Source: Gluconacetobacter tumulicola
GTDB taxonomy: Bacteria > Pseudomonadota > Alphaproteobacteria > Acetobacterales > Acetobacteraceae
DNA: 64,000 nt
Assembly (NCBI RefSeq): GCF_014174215.1
Contig: NZ_JABEQL010000002.1
Span: 124,001 to 188,000, forward strand
Reading direction: 5' to 3'
Shown: piece by piece, positions 9,075 through 20,430 of the stretch
Layout of the letters: each line of letters opens with the position of its first letter
How positions within the stretch are numbered: position 1 is the first letter of the stretch
Program-made: the position numbers and the translations under genes
Notes under the pieces: generated by a model
What the model was told of the DNA's origin: nothing
The model's input: the letters and a program-made list of their open reading frames with translations, nothing else
Databases searched by the model: none

Positions 9075-12000
9075 TCAGGCATCCTGTTGGGAAAGGGGAC
9101 CCCGCCGGCCCTTCAGGGCGTTGGCCAGGGAACGATAATGGCGTCGGCACCACAGGCCGAAACGGTCGAGATACAGATAGACGACAGGGGTGGTGTAGAG
9201 CGTCAGCGCCTGGCTGACGACCAGCCCGCCGACGATGGCGATTCCGAGTGGGCGCCGCAGTTCCGAACCGTATCCCTGGCCCAGGATCAGCGGCAGCGCC
9301 CCCAGGGCGGCGGCCAGCGTCGTCATCATGATCGGCCGGAAGCGCAGCAGGCAGGCGGCATGGATGGCGTCCGCCGCCGGCTGGCCGCGCCGTTCGGCCT
9401 CGATCGCGAAATCGACCAGCATGATGGCGTTCTTCTTCACGATGCCGATCAGCAGGATCACCCCGATCATCGCGATCAGCGAGAAATCCTCGCCTGCCAG
9501 ATCCAGCGCGAGAAGCGCGCCGACGCCGGCCGAGGGCAGGGTGGAGAGGATGGTCAGGGGGTGGACGTAGCTTTCGTACAGGATGCCCAGCACCATATAG
9601 ACCGCCGCCAGCGCGGCCAGGATCAGCAGCGGCTCGTTATTGACCGATTTCTGGAGCTGGCCGGCATTGCCGGCGAAGCTGCCATGGATGGTCGCGGGCA
9701 TGTGCAGGCGCACCATTTCGGCGCCGACGATCTGGATCGCCTGCTGCAGGGGCACGCCGGTCGCGACGTTGAAGGAGACGGTCGCGGCGACCGACTGGCC
9801 CTGGTGATTGACGGAAAGCGGCGTCAGTTGCGACGCGACGGTCGAGACGATGCCGATCGGGACCATCGTCTCGGAATTGGTCGAAACCGCCGATCCGTTG
9901 GATGCCGAGGTGCCGCCGGCCAGGCTGTTGGCGATCTGGTTGCGGAAGGACTGGCTGCTGAGGCTGGTGGCCTGGCTGGACGCGGACGAGGCGGGGACCC
10001 GGATCGTGTTCGACCGTGTCCCGCCTCCGGCGGACCCGCCGGCGGTGCTGATCCAGGCCTGCTGGAGGCTGGCGGGGTCCTTCCAGAATCTCGGTTCGAC
10101 CTCCATCACCACATGATACTGGTTCAGCGCGTTATAGATGGTCGATGCCGAGCGCTGCCCGTAAGCGTCGTACAGCGTATTGGCCACGAGTTGCGGCGTG
10201 ATCAGCGTGCGCGCCGCCGTTTCGCGGTCGAGGGCCACATTGAGGGCCGAGCCGCCCTGCTGTACGTCCGACGAGACATCGGTCAGTTCGGTATGTTTCT
10301 GGAGTGCGGCGACCAGCTTGGGCATCCACGCATAGAGTTCGGTCGGCGAGTCGGATTGCAGCGTGTACTGGTACGCGGCATTGGACTGGCGCGCGCCCAT
10401 CCGCAGCGTGCCGGGTGCCGTCGTGTAGAAATGCGCGCCCACCATGTTGCGCAGGCGGGCGCCGATGCGGGCGATCGTGGTGCTGGGCGGCCCGGCGCGC
10501 TGCGATTTGTCCTTGAGCACGATGAACATGTTGGCCTGGTTGGAGGAACCGCGACCGCCGGTGAAGCCGGTGATGGAGACGACATCGCGATCCGTCATCA
10601 CGGCCTTCTGGACCTCGTCGATCTTGCCGACCAGGGCCTGGAACGAGATCGACTGGTCGCCCTGCAGATGGCCCATCAGCATGCCGGTGTCGCTGTCGGG
10701 AAAGAAGCCCTTGGGCATGTGGATGAACAGCGCCACCATCAGCACGACGGTGCAGGGCAGCGACAGCAGCACCATGCGCGGATGGGCCAGCGCGGCATCC
10801 AGCGTGCGGCCGTAACCCTGCTGCATGGCGTGCAGCATGCGTTCCAGCACGGCGGCGATGCGCCCCCAGAGGCGTTCCCAGGGGCCGGTGGCGGTCCGCG
10901 TCGTATCGTGCGCGGGCAGGAACAGTGCCGCCATCATGGGGGTGAGGGTCAGCGACAGGATCATCGAGATGAGGATCGTGACTGACATCGTCATCGCGAA
11001 TTCGTGGAACAGCCGCCCCGCGACCCCGCCCAGCAGCAGGATCGGCAGGAAGACCGCGATCAGGGACATCGTGATCGAGAAGACGGTGAACGCGACTTCC
11101 TGCGCACCCAGCAATGTGGCTTCCAGCCGGCCCTTGCCCTCTTCCAGGTAGCGGCTGATATTCTCGATCACCACGATCGCGTCATCGACGACGAAGCCGG
11201 TGGAGACCGTCAGCGCCATCAGCGACAGGTTGTCCAGCGAATAGCCCAGGAGCTGCATGGCCCCGAAGGTGGCGATGATCGATGTCGGCACGACGATGGC
11301 GGGGATCAGCGTCGTGCGTAGCGATCGCAGGAAGACCAGCACCACCAGCACCACCAGTAAGACCGAAATGACCAGGGTATACTGGGTGTCGGCCAGGGCG
11401 GCGCGGATGGTGACGGAGCGGTCCAGGATACTATGCAGCTGGACATTGGGCGGAAGGGCGGCGCGCAGGGCGGGGATTTCAGCCTTGATCTGGTCGATGG
11501 TGCGAATGACGTTGGCGCCCGACTGGGCGAAGATGATCGCCAGGACCGCCGGCTGGCGGTTGTAATAGCCGGCGTTGCGCAGATCTTCGACGCCGTCATT
11601 GACGGTTGCCACGTCCGACAGGCGCACCGGCCGGCTGTTGTGATAGGCGATGATCAGGTCGCGATAGGCCTGGGCGTTGTGGGCCTGGTCGTTGGTATCG
11701 AGCGTGTAGCGCGTGCCCTGATGGTCGATGAAGCCCTTGGGCGTATGGGCGTTGGCCGAGGCCAGGGCCGCGCGGACGTCCTCGAATCCGATCCCGAACT
11801 TGTACAGCGGCAGCGGATTCATCTCGACGCGCACCGCCGGCAGCGAGCTGCCGCCGACCTCGACCTCGCCGACGCCGCGGATCTGCGACAGATGCTGCTG
11901 CAGGACGTTGGATGTCAGGTCGTAGAGCTGTGACATCGTGCGGGTTTTCGATGTCAGCGCCAGGATCATGATCGGCGCGCCGTTGGGGTTCGCCTTGAAA

Positions 12001-12386
12001 TAGCTCGGATTCTGGCGCAGCGACGTCGGCAGGTCGGCGCGGGCGGCCTGCAATGCGGCCTCGACATCGCGGGCGGCGCCGTTGATGTCGCGGTTCAGCG
12101 CGAATTGCAGCGTGATCCGGACCTGGTTCTGCGTCGACTGGGACGTCATTTCCGTCAGGTCGGCTATCGCACCCAGGCGCCGCTCCAGCGGGGCGGCGAC
12201 GGAGCTTGCGATTTCCTCGGGCGATCCGCCGGCCTGGCGGGCCTGGACCTGGATGACCGGGAAATCGACATTCGGCAGGTCGGCCACCGGCAGCGCCTGA
12301 TAGCCGATGATGCCTGCGATCAGCAGCGCGATCGTCAGCAGCGTCGTCGCGACCGGCCGAAGGACGAAGAGCCGGACCGGATTCAT
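9075..12386 (-). CDS. RND multidrug efflux pump subunit, MdtC-like
   Basis: A 1103-residue inner-membrane pump of the HAE1/AcrB class with N-terminal [30 protein letters not shown] in transmembrane helix 4 (the acidic pair that relays protons) and [14 protein letters not shown] in the C-terminal half. Two large periplasmic porter/docking domains follow helices 1 and 7. The start codon overlaps the stop of the upstream RND gene by 4 bp (ATGA), so the two pump subunits are translationally coupled, as in mdtBC, where the two proteins form a heterotrimer. A Ser/Gly-rich insert near the middle ([10 protein letters not shown], then GGTSASNGS) makes it longer than the usual ~1030 residues. Confidence 0.95.
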   Translation of the reverse strand: MNPVRLFVLRPVATTLLTIALLIAGIIGYQALPVADLPNVDFPVIQVQARQAGGSPEEIASSVAAPLERRLGAIADLTEMTSQSTQNQVRITLQFALNRDINGAARDVEAALQAARADLPTSLRQNPSYFKANPNGAPIMILALTSKTRTMSQLYDLTSNVLQQHLSQIRGVGEVEVGGSSLPAVRVEMNPLPLYKFGIGFEDVRAALASANAHTPKGFIDHQGTRYTLDTNDQAHNAQAYRDLIIAYHNSRPVRLSDVATVNDGVEDLRNAGYYNRQPAVLAIIFAQSGANVIRTIDQIKAEIPALRAALPPNVQLHSILDRSVTIRAALADTQYTLVISVLLVVLVVLVFLRSLRTTLIPAIVVPTSIIATFGAMQLLGYSLDNLSLMALTVSTGFVVDDAIVVIENISRYLEEGKGRLEATLLGAQEVAFTVFSITMSLIAVFLPILLLGGVAGRLFHEFAMTMSVTILISMILSLTLTPMMAALFLPAHDTTRTATGPWERLWGRIAAVLERMLHAMQQGYGRTLDAALAHPRMVLLSLPCTVVLMVALFIHMPKGFFPDSDTGMLMGHLQGDQSISFQALVGKIDEVQKAVMTDRDVVSITGFTGGRGSSNQANMFIVLKDKSQRAGPPSTTIARIGARLRNMVGAHFYTTAPGTLRMGARQSNAAYQYTLQSDSPTELYAWMPKLVAALQKHTELTDVSSDVQQGGSALNVALDRETAARTLITPQLVANTLYDAYGQRSASTIYNALNQYHVVMEVEPRFWKDPASLQQAWISTAGGSAGGGTRSNTIRVPASSASSQATSLSSQSFRNQIANSLAGGTSASNGSAVSTNSETMVPIGIVSTVASQLTPLSVNHQGQSVAATVSFNVATGVPLQQAIQIVGAEMVRLHMPATIHGSFAGNAGQLQKSVNNEPLLILAALAAVYMVLGILYESYVHPLTILSTLPSAGVGALLALDLAGEDFSLIAMIGVILLIGIVKKNAIMLVDFAIEAERRGQPAADAIHAACLLRFRPIMMTTLAAALGALPLILGQGYGSELRRPLGIAIVGGLVVSQALTLYTTPVVYLYLDRFGLWCRRHYRSLANALKGRRGPLSQQDA

Positions 12387-15300
12387 ATCGCGGTCTGTTG
12401 CGATGGCGGTACGTTACGCGTCGTCGAACCGAAACGCCGCCGCAGGTCGAGGCTGATCCGATCCATCAGCAGGTAGATGACCGGGGTGGTGAACAGGGTC
12501 AGCAACTGGCTGAGCAGCAGGCCGCCGACGATGGCGATGCCCAGCGGACGGCGCAGTTCCGATCCGGTGCCGGTGCCGATGACCATCGGCAGCGCGCCCA
12601 GCATGGCGGCCAGCGTGGTCATCAGGATCGGCCGGAAGCGCAGCAGGGCGGCGTGGTGGATGGCCTTGATCGGCTCCATGCCCTCGATCCGCTCCGCTTC
12701 CAGCGCGAAGTCGATCATCATGATCGCGTTCTTCTTCACGATGCCGATCAGCAGGACCAGGCCGATGATGCCCATCACGCCCAGGCCGGCGCCGCTCAGC
12801 TGCAGGGCCAGCAGGGCGCCCACGCCCGCCGACGGCAGGGTGGAGAGGATGGTGATGGGGTGGATGAAGCTCTCGTACAGGATGCCCAGCACGATATAGA
12901 CCGCGACCAGGGCCGCCAGGACCAGCCACATCTCGTTGCCCAGGCTGTTGCGGAAGGCCGCCGCCGTGCCCTGGAACGAGGTCTGGAAGCTGGCCGGCAG
13001 GTGCAGGCTGCTCTCGACCCGGTCGATCGCATTCGTGGCCTCGCCCAGCGAATAGCCCGGCGCGACGTTGAACGAGATGGTGGTGGCCGGGAACTGGCCG
13101 ACATGGGTGATCAGCAGCGGCGCGGTGCTGCGGGTGACGGTGGTGACGGCGCGCATCGGGACCAGGCCCGAGGTCGGCGCGCGGGTCGGGCCCGAGGTGC
13201 TGCTGCCCGAATTGCCGCCGATGCCCGGCAGGTACAGCTTGTCGAGCGACGCGAGGTCTTTCTGGAAGGCCGGATCGGCCTCCAGGATCACGCGATACTG
13301 GTTGGACTGCGTGTAGATGGTCGAGATCTGGCGCTGGCCGAACGAATCGTACAGCACGTTGTCGATCGTCTGCGGGGTGATCGAGTACCGCGCGCCGGTG
13401 GTGCGGTCGAGCGTCACATGGGCCACCAGCCCTTCGGCCTGGAGGTCCGACGTGACGTCTGACAGGGCCGGTTCGCGGCGGAGGGCGGCGATGACCGTGG
13501 GAACCCAGGTGCGGAACTGGTCGTAATCGGGATTTTCCAGCAGGAACTGATACTGGGTGGCCGAGACCGTCGTATCCAGCGACAGGTCCTGCACCGGCTG
13601 GAGATACAGGCTGGCGCCGGGGATGTCGGCGGTTTCCTGCTGGATGCGGGCGGCGATCCGGGCGGCGGTTTCGGACCGGTCGTCATGCGGGCGCAGGTTG
13701 ATCAGGAACCGTCCCTGGTTCAGCGTCACGTTCTGCCCGTCGACGCCGATGAAGGAGGACAGGCTGACGACATCCTTGTCCTGCAGGATGCGCTGGCCCA
13801 GCTCCTGCTGGTGGGCCGCCATCGCGTCGAAGGAGGTGGATTGCGCCATGACCGAGATGCCCTGGATCACCCCGGTATCCTGCACCGGGAAGAAGCCCTT
13901 GGGGATCGACCAGGCCAGCAGGCCGGTCAGGCCCAGCGTGGCGACGAAGATGGCCAGCGTCAGCTTCTGGTGGCGCAGCACGACCGTCAGCGCCCGTCCG
14001 TAGGACGCGATGACCGATTCCGTCCAGCGCTCGACCGCGGCCGACCAGCCGCGCGCATCCGGCCCGTGCGGGCGCTCGCTGAGCAGGCGGGCGCACATCA
14101 TCGGCACCAGGGTCAGCGACACCACCGCCGACAGCACGATCGTCACCGACAGGGTGATGGCGAATTCATGGAACAGGCGGCCCACCACGTCGCCCATGAA
14201 CAGCAGCGGGATCAGCACCGCGATCAGCGAGACGGTCAGCGAGATGATGGTGAAGCCGATTTCACCGGCGCCCTTGAGGGACGCCGTCATCCGGTCGTCG
14301 CCCATTTCGATGTAGCGGGCGATGTTCTCGATCATCACGATGGCGTCGTCGACGACGAAGCCGGTCGCGATGGTGAGGGACATCAGCGACAGATTGTCCA
14401 GCGAGAAGCCCATCAGATACATGATCGCCAGCGTGCCGATCAGTGACAGCGGGACCGACAGGCTGGGGATGATCGTCGCGGGGATGTTGCGCAGGAAGAC
14501 GAAGATCACCGCGACCACCAGCACCATCGCCAGCACCAGCTCGAACTCGACATCGGCCACCGAGGCGCGGATGGTGGTCGTGCGGTCGGTCAGCGGCGTG
14601 ATGGTGATGCCCGGCGGCAGCGCCTGGCGCAGTTGCGGCAGGGCGTATTTGATATTGTCGACCACCGAGATGACGTTGGCGCCCGGCTGGCGCTGCACGT
14701 TCAGGATCAGGGCCGGCGTGGTGTTGGACCAGGCGGCGAGCTGGGTGTTCTCGGGACCCTGGACGACGGTGGCGACGTCACGGATGCGGATCGGGCCGCT
14801 GTTCTGGTAGGCGATGACCTGGTTGAGCAACTGGTCGACGCTGGCGATCTGGCCGTCGACGCGCAGGGTGGAGGCGCGCTGCGCGCCGTCGAACGTGCCG
14901 GTGGGCGAATTGACGTTGACGTTGCCGATCGTGGTGCGGAGCGTGTCCATGTCCAGGCCGAACGAGGTCAGCTTGGGCACGTTGACGCGCACGCGGATGG
15001 CCTTGCGGTTGCCGCCCGACAGCGTGACCAGGCCGACGCCCGAGACCTGGCTGATCTTCTGCGCCAGGCGGGTGTAGACATAATCCTCGACCTCGGTCAG
15101 CGGCATCGTCTTCGAGGTGATGCCCAGCGTGAGGACCGGGGTGTCGGCCGGGTTGACCTTGGCGTAGATCGGGGGGGCCGGCAGGTCGGTGGGCAGCAGC
15201 ATCTGCGCCTGGTTGATCGCCGCCTGGACTTCCTGCTCCGCCACGTCCATCGACATGGTCAGGCCGAAGCGCAGCGTGACGATCGAGGCGCCGCCGGAGG

Positions 15301-15550
15301 ATTGCGACGTCATCTGGTCCAGGCCCGGCATCTGGCCGAACTGGGTTTCCAGCGGCGCGGTCACCGACGTGGCCATGACGTCGGGCCCGGCGCCGGGATA
15401 GAAGGTCTGGACCGTGATGGTCGGATATTCGACCTGCGGCAGTGCCGAGACCGGCAGGAAATGATAGCCCAGCAGACCCGCCAGCATGATGGCGAGCATC
15501 AGCAGCGTGGTGGCGACCGGGCGTTCGATGAACAGGCGGGACGGATTCAC
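12383..15550 (-). CDS. RND multidrug efflux pump subunit, MdtB-like
   Basis: A 1055-residue RND pump with N-terminal [32 protein letters not shown] in helix 4 and [14 protein letters not shown] in the second half. The GTG at 15550 is taken as start because GGAGAG lies 6-10 nt upstream and it gives the standard RND N-terminus; the frame is open for 79 codons above it but that stretch is low-complexity shadow of the adaptor gene. It partners the MdtC-like subunit with which its stop codon overlaps. Adaptor, two different pumps and an outer-membrane factor in one operon is the mdtABC-type layout for export of bile-salt-like, flavonoid or novobiocin-type compounds in other species. Confidence 0.95.
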   Translation of the reverse strand: MNPSRLFIERPVATTLLMLAIMLAGLLGYHFLPVSALPQVEYPTITVQTFYPGAGPDVMATSVTAPLETQFGQMPGLDQMTSQSSGGASIVTLRFGLTMSMDVAEQEVQAAINQAQMLLPTDLPAPPIYAKVNPADTPVLTLGITSKTMPLTEVEDYVYTRLAQKISQVSGVGLVTLSGGNRKAIRVRVNVPKLTSFGLDMDTLRTTIGNVNVNSPTGTFDGAQRASTLRVDGQIASVDQLLNQVIAYQNSGPIRIRDVATVVQGPENTQLAAWSNTTPALILNVQRQPGANVISVVDNIKYALPQLRQALPPGITITPLTDRTTTIRASVADVEFELVLAMVLVVAVIFVFLRNIPATIIPSLSVPLSLIGTLAIMYLMGFSLDNLSLMSLTIATGFVVDDAIVMIENIARYIEMGDDRMTASLKGAGEIGFTIISLTVSLIAVLIPLLFMGDVVGRLFHEFAITLSVTIVLSAVVSLTLVPMMCARLLSERPHGPDARGWSAAVERWTESVIASYGRALTVVLRHQKLTLAIFVATLGLTGLLAWSIPKGFFPVQDTGVIQGISVMAQSTSFDAMAAHQQELGQRILQDKDVVSLSSFIGVDGQNVTLNQGRFLINLRPHDDRSETAARIAARIQQETADIPGASLYLQPVQDLSLDTTVSATQYQFLLENPDYDQFRTWVPTVIAALRREPALSDVTSDLQAEGLVAHVTLDRTTGARYSITPQTIDNVLYDSFGQRQISTIYTQSNQYRVILEADPAFQKDLASLDKLYLPGIGGNSGSSTSGPTRAPTSGLVPMRAVTTVTRSTAPLLITHVGQFPATTISFNVAPGYSLGEATNAIDRVESSLHLPASFQTSFQGTAAAFRNSLGNEMWLVLAALVAVYIVLGILYESFIHPITILSTLPSAGVGALLALQLSGAGLGVMGIIGLVLLIGIVKKNAIMMIDFALEAERIEGMEPIKAIHHAALLRFRPILMTTLAAMLGALPMVIGTGTGSELRRPLGIAIVGGLLLSQLLTLFTTPVIYLLMDRISLDLRRRFGSTTRNVPPSQQTAI

Positions 15551-15596
15551 GCACGGCTCTCCGGCTGAAGGCGACGGGTCTGATGTCGGGCCGGAG

Positions 15597-16970
15597 TCAC
15601 GGCTGGGGCTGCCCGCCGGATGTGCCGCCAGAGGGGCTGCCGGTGGTGCTGCCGGTGGTATCGCCCTGTCCCGCCGTATCGTGGCGGCGGTGACGGCGGC
15701 CCTGTCCGGCCTCCGGGGCGGCCGTGTCGCCGCCCTGGGTGGCGGTGGCGTCGCTTGCGGTCGGGATCGTGACCTTCGCGCCGGCATGCAGGTGGTCGGT
15801 GCCGTCGGTCACGACGGACTCGCCTTCCTTCAGCCCGCTGGTCACGACCACGCTGTCGCCGTGCGAGGTGCCGGTCCTGATGTCGCGGACCTCGACGGTG
15901 CTGTCGGACTTGACGACATAGACGAACGATCCGTTCGGCCCGGTCTGCACCGCGTTGGTCGGGAGCAGCAGCACGTCATGCTCGGTATTGACCAGCAGGT
16001 GCGCGTTGACGAACTGGTTCGGGAACAGGGTCTCGTCCTGGTTGGGGAAGATCGAGCGCATCTTGATCGTGCCCGTCGCGGTGTCGATCTGGCTGTCCAG
16101 CACGCTGACGGCGCCATCGGCGATCTTGCGCGTGTTGGTGCTGTCCCAGGCTTCGACCGGCAGGGAAACGCCGCTGTGCAGGCGGTCGGCCACCCGGCCC
16201 AGTTCGGTTTCCGGCAGGGTGAAGATCACGGAGATCGGCTGCATCTGGGTCAGGATGACCAGGCCGTTGGTCTGGCCGGCGGTGATGTAGTTGCCCATGT
16301 CCACCTGGCGGATGCCGACGCGGCCATCCACCGGGGCGATGACATGGCAGTAAGTGATCTGCAGCTTCTCGTTGTCGACCTGGGCCTGGTCGACCTTCAC
16401 GGTGCCTTCGAGCTGCGCGACCTTGTATTGCTGGTCGACGGCGGTCTGGGCCGCGATGCTGTTCTGGCGGATCAGGCGCTGATAGCGGGCATTATCCACC
16501 CTTGCCTGCTGTAGCTGCGCCATGTCGGACGCCAGTTGCCCCTCGTACTGGGCCAGCAGCACTTCGTAGGGCCTGGTGTCGATCAGTGCCAGGAGGTCGC
16601 CCTTCCTGACGTGCTGGCCCTCGGTGAACAGCACCTGCATCAGATAGCCGTCGACCCGCGACTGGACCGTGACGTTGGTGATCGGGATCACGGTGCCGAG
16701 CTCGGTCAGTTCGACCGGCATGTCGCCCTTGCGCACGGTGGCGACCGCGACCGGCTGGACATCCGCCGCCATCTGGCGGGCGTGGCGCCCGCCGCTGCCG
16801 CTCTGGCCGTGTGGCCTGAGGAAGGCCGCCGCGATGACGGCGGCGCCGACCAGCGCCGTGCCCCACAGCAGGAGGCGGCGGCGCGATTTCTTCCCGGCGC
16901 TGCCCTGCCGGCCGGGCCCTGTCGATTGCTGAGCGGGCAGGTCGGACGGGTCCAGAGTCGGTTTGTCCAT
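15597..16970 (-). CDS. RND efflux periplasmic adaptor, MdtA-like
   Basis: A 457-residue membrane-fusion protein. A basic N-terminus and one signal-anchor helix ([19 protein letters not shown], about 33-51) are followed by the lipoyl/barrel-sandwich halves ([20 protein letters not shown] and [15 protein letters not shown]), an alpha hairpin and a beta-barrel domain. The C-terminus is a Gly/His/Gln/Thr-rich tail that looks disordered. It bridges the pumps and the outer-membrane factor. First gene of the operon; a purine-rich AGGAAG lies 12 nt before the ATG. The control region is in the 343-bp gap upstream. Confidence 0.94.
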   Translation of the reverse strand: MDKPTLDPSDLPAQQSTGPGRQGSAGKKSRRRLLLWGTALVGAAVIAAAFLRPHGQSGSGGRHARQMAADVQPVAVATVRKGDMPVELTELGTVIPITNVTVQSRVDGYLMQVLFTEGQHVRKGDLLALIDTRPYEVLLAQYEGQLASDMAQLQQARVDNARYQRLIRQNSIAAQTAVDQQYKVAQLEGTVKVDQAQVDNEKLQITYCHVIAPVDGRVGIRQVDMGNYITAGQTNGLVILTQMQPISVIFTLPETELGRVADRLHSGVSLPVEAWDSTNTRKIADGAVSVLDSQIDTATGTIKMRSIFPNQDETLFPNQFVNAHLLVNTEHDVLLLPTNAVQTGPNGSFVYVVKSDSTVEVRDIRTGTSHGDSVVVTSGLKEGESVVTDGTDHLHAGAKVTIPTASDATATQGGDTAAPEAGQGRRHRRHDTAGQGDTTGSTTGSPSGGTSGGQPQP

Positions 16971-17313
16971 GGTCGTCGGGTCTTCCTCAATCCAATGACG
17001 TCGGGCACGTCAGGCGTGCGATTTGTGGGGCAGTGTTAGCAGCTACGCGAAAAAAATGTGCCTAAATCCTTGCTTAGGAAACCGTCTAGAAATGTAACAA
17101 TTTTCGACGCTCGCCAACCGTCTGCCGTGTGTTTTCGGCGGATGGCGCCGTCTATTCCATCGGTGGCGGGATCGTGATGCCCGCGATAGCGTGCCATCCG
17201 GGCCGGATGATCCGGCCCGCCCGGGGGCGGGGTGCGCAACCGGGGTGCATTCGATCCGTTTCCATAAGACAGGCCCCCCGCGCGGGGCGGGTCCGTTTGG
17301 AGGAGTAAAAGGC
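16971..17313. promoter_or_regulatory. Divergent control region between RND operon and csbD-like gene
   Basis: This 343-bp gap holds no gene that I can support. It contains CCTAA-N8-TTAGG (17061-17078) next to a TTGTTA box on the minus strand (17095-17100). That would fit an operator overlapping the RND promoter, although no convincing -10 box follows. A perfect 9-bp hairpin with a 1-nt centre (17200-17218, GGGCCGGAT/ATCCGGCCC) lies in the leader of the plus-strand gene, followed by GGAGG at 17299-17303, which serves the csbD-like start. Confidence 0.4.
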
Positions 17314-17622
17314 ATGACGGAATCCGGTAACGAAACGTTTGTCGAGAAGGCAAAGGGCACCATCGAGGAAGGGACCGGCCGCCTGAAGGACGCGGCGGGT
17401 GGCCTGACGGGCGATCTGGGCATGCAGGCGGAAGGCAAGGTCGATCAGCTGAGCGGCATGGCGCGTCGCGAATTCGCCGAGCTGTACGAAGAGGGCGAAG
17501 GCAAGGTGGAGAAGGCCGTGCTGTTCGTGCAGGACCGGCCTTTGCTGTCGGTGGCGATCGCGGCTGTCGTCGGGCTTCTGGCCGGGTTGATCCTGCTGCC
17601 GCGCCGGGCGGCGAAGGGCTGA
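17314..17622 (+). CDS. CsbD-like protein with C-terminal membrane anchor
   Basis: A 102-residue protein. Residues 8-45 (KAKGTIEEGTGRLKDAAGG then AEGKVDQLSG) are a clear CsbD domain. A charged linker (YEEGEGKVEKA) leads to DRPLLSVAIAAVVGLLAGLIL, a single helix ending in LLPRRAAKG, as in DUF883/ElaB proteins. A likely stress protein held at the inner membrane; the mechanism is unknown for the family. GGAGG at 17299-17303 is placed well for the ATG at 17314; the frame upstream of it is not conserved-looking. Divergent from the RND adaptor and similar in layout to the product of 6948-7199 on the other side of that operon. Confidence 0.85.
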   Translation: MTESGNETFVEKAKGTIEEGTGRLKDAAGGLTGDLGMQAEGKVDQLSGMARREFAELYEEGEGKVEKAVLFVQDRPLLSVAIAAVVGLLAGLILLPRRAAKG

Positions 17623-17636
17623 AATCCCGCCGGCCC

Positions 17637-17755
17637 GAGTCCCTGACGGGACGAGTTTTTTCCGTTTGAAAGGACTCGGCATGGAATCAGCATCTTGCGC
17701 AACATGACGTAAAGATGGTTTCCATCCCTTCAGGACGTGATTCGGTGTACGAATC
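17637..17755. promoter_or_regulatory. Cluster of five GANTC (CcrM) sites upstream of rnhB-ccrM
   Basis: GANTC occurs at 17637, 17673, 17684, 17739 and 17751 (GAGTC, GACTC, GAATC, GATTC, GAATC) within 119 bp, just ahead of the operon that encodes the GANTC methylase. In Caulobacter the ccrM promoter itself carries GANTC sites and responds to methylation state; the same feedback is inferred here. No recognisable CtrA box (TTAA-N7-TTAA) is present. Confidence 0.5.
17639..17661 (+). terminator. Rho-independent terminator after csbD-like gene
   Basis: GTCCC-TGAC-GGGAC (17639-17652) is a short GC stem, followed after GAG by six T residues (17656-17661). It lies 17 bp after the csbD-like stop codon. 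Confidence 0.6.
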
Positions 17756-17788
17756 GGGCGACAGGCGCCCGGCTCGGCCCGGTTCGGG

Positions 17789-18445
17789 ATGGGGTGGATG
17801 CCGGATTACACGCGCGAGGCGCAGCATGGGGGCCGGGTCGCCGGAGTGGATGAAGTGGGCCGTGGCCCGCTGGCGGGCCCGGTCGTGGCGGCCGCGGTGA
17901 TCTTCGACGGCGGCGTGCCGGACCGGCTGGCCACTCTGCTGGACGATTCGAAGAAGCTGTCTTCCGTGGCACGGCAGCGCGCCTATGTCGCGCTGCGTGG
18001 CGCCCGGGGAGTGCATGTCGCGGTTGCCGCGGCCTCGGTCGCCGAGATCGCGCGCCTGAATATCCTGCATGCCGCCTTTCTGGCGATGCGGCGCGCTGTC
18101 GCGCGCCTGCCTGTGCGGCCGGACCTGGTGCTGGTGGATGGAAACGCCGCCCCCGATTTCGGGTGCCGGACGGAATGTGTCGTGGGTGGGGACGGCGAAA
18201 GCCTGTCGATCGCGGCGGCGTCGATCGTGGCCAAGGTGGTGCGCGACCGGCTGATGGAGCGTCTGGCCGTCCGCTGGCCCGCTTATGGGTGGGAGCGCAA
18301 TGCCGGTTACGGCACCGCCGAGCATCGTGCGGCGCTGTGCGATGTCGGCACCACACCGCATCATCGCGCGGCGTTCGGCACCGTCCGGCAATTGTCGCTG
18401 GGCCTGCCCGTCGATGGCAGCGAAGCAGCCTGGGGTGTGTCATGA
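17789..18445 (+). CDS. rnhB: Ribonuclease HII
   Basis: A 218-residue RNase HII, which nicks RNA in RNA-DNA hybrids and removes misincorporated ribonucleotides. The N-terminal [20 protein letters not shown] holds the catalytic Asp-Glu pair; DDSKKLSS, a VDGN motif near residue 115 and [14 protein letters not shown] with the later catalytic residues follow in the family order. The start ATG at 17789 is possible, but the in-frame ATG at 17801 (MPDYTRE) would also give a normal protein. The stop overlaps the ccrM start (ATGA), so the two are translationally coupled. Confidence 0.95.
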   Translation: MGWMPDYTREAQHGGRVAGVDEVGRGPLAGPVVAAAVIFDGGVPDRLATLLDDSKKLSSVARQRAYVALRGARGVHVAVAAASVAEIARLNILHAAFLAMRRAVARLPVRPDLVLVDGNAAPDFGCRTECVVGGDGESLSIAAASIVAKVVRDRLMERLAVRWPAYGWERNAGYGTAEHRAALCDVGTTPHHRAAFGTVRQLSLGLPVDGSEAAWGVS

Positions 18446-19542
18446 GCGGCGCGGTGATGATGGAACTGCCCCTCGACCAGATCCTGCGCGGGGATTGCAT
18501 CGAGCTGATGCAGACCCTGCCGAGCGGGTCGATCGACTGTATCTTCGCCGATCCGCCCTACAACCTCCAATTGCGTGGAGAGCTGCGCCGACCCGATGAC
18601 AGCATCGTGGATGGGGTGGACGATGATTGGGACAAATTCAGCGATCTTGCGGAATATGACCGCTTTACCCGGGCCTGGCTGGGCGAGGCGCGCCGCCTGC
18701 TGCGCAAGGACGGCACGATCTGGGTGATCGGGTCGTATCACAATATCTTCCGGATCGGTGCGATCCTGCAGGATCTGGGGTTCTGGATCCTGAACGACGT
18801 GATCTGGCGCAAGTCGAACCCGATGCCGAATTTCCGGGGCCGGCGCTTCACCAATGCCCATGAGACGCTGATCTGGGCGGCGCGGGGGGCCGACAGCCGC
18901 TATCGCTTCAACTACCAGGCGATGAAGGCGCTGAACGACGACGTGCAGATGCGCTCGGACTGGTACCTGCCGCTGTGCACGGGTGGCGAGCGGCTGCGCA
19001 ATGCCCATGGGCTGAAGCTGCATCCGACCCAGAAGCCCGAAAGCCTGCTGCATCGGGTGCTGGTTGCCTCGACCAATGTGGACGACATCATCCTCGACCC
19101 GTTTGCCGGCACGGGCACGACGACGGCGATGGCGCGGCGTCTGCGCCGCCGCTTTATCGGGATCGAGCGCCATCCGGACTATGCGGAAGCCGCGATCGGC
19201 CGTGCCCGGCGCGAGCGCCCCGTGCCCCTGGATAGTGTGCTGACGACGCCTGCCCGGCGCGAGACGCCGCGTGTGCCCTTCGGCAGTCTGGTCGAACGGG
19301 GCCTGCTGCCGGCTGGAACGATGGTGTATGACCGGCATCAGCGCGTATCCGCCACCGTGGCGCCCGATGGCACGCTTGTCAGCGGCACGCAGCGCGGGTC
19401 GATCCACAAGCTGGGGGCGCTGCTGACCAATGCCCCGTCCTGCAACGGCTGGACGTTCTGGCATCTGTTGCGCGACGGCCAGATGGTTCCGCTGGACGTC
19501 TTGCGGACCGAGATCCTGTCGCAGGATAGCGCGGCCGGATGA
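18442..19542 (+). CDS. ccrM: CcrM-type adenine-N6 DNA methyltransferase (GANTC)
   Basis: A 366-residue beta-class N6-adenine methylase. The catalytic motif DPPY is at residues 37-40 ([15 protein letters not shown]) and the S-adenosylmethionine motif [13 protein letters not shown] follows in the C-terminal half, the order that defines the beta class. The last ~90 residues ([13 protein letters not shown] through the WTFWH segment) form the CcrM-specific C-terminal domain (RAMA-like) needed for DNA binding. CcrM methylates GANTC late in the cell cycle in alphaproteobacteria. The start overlaps the rnhB stop by 4 bp. GANTC specificity is inferred from strong similarity of layout and length to the 358-residue Caulobacter enzyme. 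Confidence 0.93.
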   Translation: MSGAVMMELPLDQILRGDCIELMQTLPSGSIDCIFADPPYNLQLRGELRRPDDSIVDGVDDDWDKFSDLAEYDRFTRAWLGEARRLLRKDGTIWVIGSYHNIFRIGAILQDLGFWILNDVIWRKSNPMPNFRGRRFTNAHETLIWAARGADSRYRFNYQAMKALNDDVQMRSDWYLPLCTGGERLRNAHGLKLHPTQKPESLLHRVLVASTNVDDIILDPFAGTGTTTAMARRLRRRFIGIERHPDYAEAAIGRARRERPVPLDSVLTTPARRETPRVPFGSLVERGLLPAGTMVYDRHQRVSATVAPDGTLVSGTQRGSIHKLGALLTNAPSCNGWTFWHLLRDGQMVPLDVLRTEILSQDSAAG

Positions 19543-19573
19543 GGGCCTGACCGGACGCGCGCCCCGGATTCAG

Positions 19574-19607
19574 TCGCCCCTTCGGATCAATCGATCCGAA
19601 GGGGCGA
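19574..19607. terminator. Long perfect hairpin between ccrM and the ankyrin gene
   Basis: A 15-bp perfect stem TCGCCCCTTCGGATC/GATCCGAAGGGGCGA with a 4-nt loop lies between the convergent stops at 19542 and 19629. Neither strand has a U-run after the stem, so it may act as a bidirectional transcript end or 3' protecting hairpin rather than a classical terminator. Confidence 0.6.
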
Positions 19608-19628
19608 GGCAGCCCTGATAACGGAGCG

Positions 19629-20261
19629 TCAGCCGCCGCCGAAGCCCAGGAAGCCGATTTCGGGGCGGGGGGTGCCGTTGTCGCGGGGGGCGGTGCGGCT
19701 GGTCGCCACCATCACGCCCGATCGGGACCCGTGGCTGGTGCCGTCGATGGTCAGGTGGCCGCTGCCATTCCGCATGGTGATGCCGGAATGGGTGGTCGAG
19801 GCCGCGATGACGTGCTCGTCGTCCAGCGTGCGGAGCGACAGCAGCAGGAAGGTGATGTCGTTGCGGTTCAGGTCGATCGCCATGTCCAGCGGCGTCTGAC
19901 CCAGAACATTATGGCCTTCCATGTCGGCGCCACGATTCAGGGCTTCCTTGGCCGCGCCGAGGCTGCCGCGATTGATGGCGTCGAACAGGGCGGCGGTCGG
20001 GTTCAGGTCGCCATTGGCATGGCCGCTGACGTCCTCGTTCGCCTCGGCGCCGGGGAGGGCGGCCGGCGGGGCGGCCGCGCGTGCGGTGCGCCTTGCCTCG
20101 GCCTGCTTCGCCGCGTCGGCGGCTTCGGCTTCGGCCTCATCGTCATCCGATTGGGCATAGGCGAAATGCGTCGGGGCCATGATGACCGCGCTGCCGGTCA
20201 GCAGCGCGAGGAAGAGAAGGCGGATACCTGTTCTGACAATCATTATTCGTCTCAGTAACAT
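19629..20261 (-). CDS. Secreted ankyrin-repeat protein
   Basis: A 210-residue protein with an N-terminal signal peptide (hydrophobic LLFLALLTGSAVIMA, cut probably after FAYA, about residue 36) followed by an acidic Ala/Glu-rich linker. Two to three ankyrin repeats follow: ALFDAINRGSLGAAKEALNR, GADMEGHNVLGQTPLDMA and a third starting IDLNRNDITFLLLSL. The C-terminus is Gly-rich (GFLGFGGG). Ankyrin repeats are protein-binding; in alphaproteobacteria such small periplasmic ankyrin proteins have no fixed role. The start could also be the ATG at codon 7 (MIVRTG). Convergent with ccrM, 169 bp from the divergent-side neighbour. Confidence 0.75.
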   Translation of the reverse strand: MLLRRIMIVRTGIRLLFLALLTGSAVIMAPTHFAYAQSDDDEAEAEAADAAKQAEARRTARAAAPPAALPGAEANEDVSGHANGDLNPTAALFDAINRGSLGAAKEALNRGADMEGHNVLGQTPLDMAIDLNRNDITFLLLSLRTLDDEHVIAASTTHSGITMRNGSGHLTIDGTSHGSRSGVMVATSRTAPRDNGTPRPEIGFLGFGGG

Positions 20262-20430
20262 TCGTCTCGATCACAGGCGCGACCTGTTCGGGGCGGATGC
20301 GGACCGCCCGATATGGACCGGCTTGCCGGACGCGTACCCGGCCCCCTTTCATAATCCAGATCAGGCCGCGATGCGATGGAAATCGCAGGATCGCGAGTCA
20401 TGTGGCCGTCGGGCTGCATGGCAACGCGTT

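Noticed and set aside
17682..17706. Eight-codon frame with AAAGGA upstream inside the ccrM promoter region
   Set aside because: Too short and unsupported; the GANTC cluster explains the region better.
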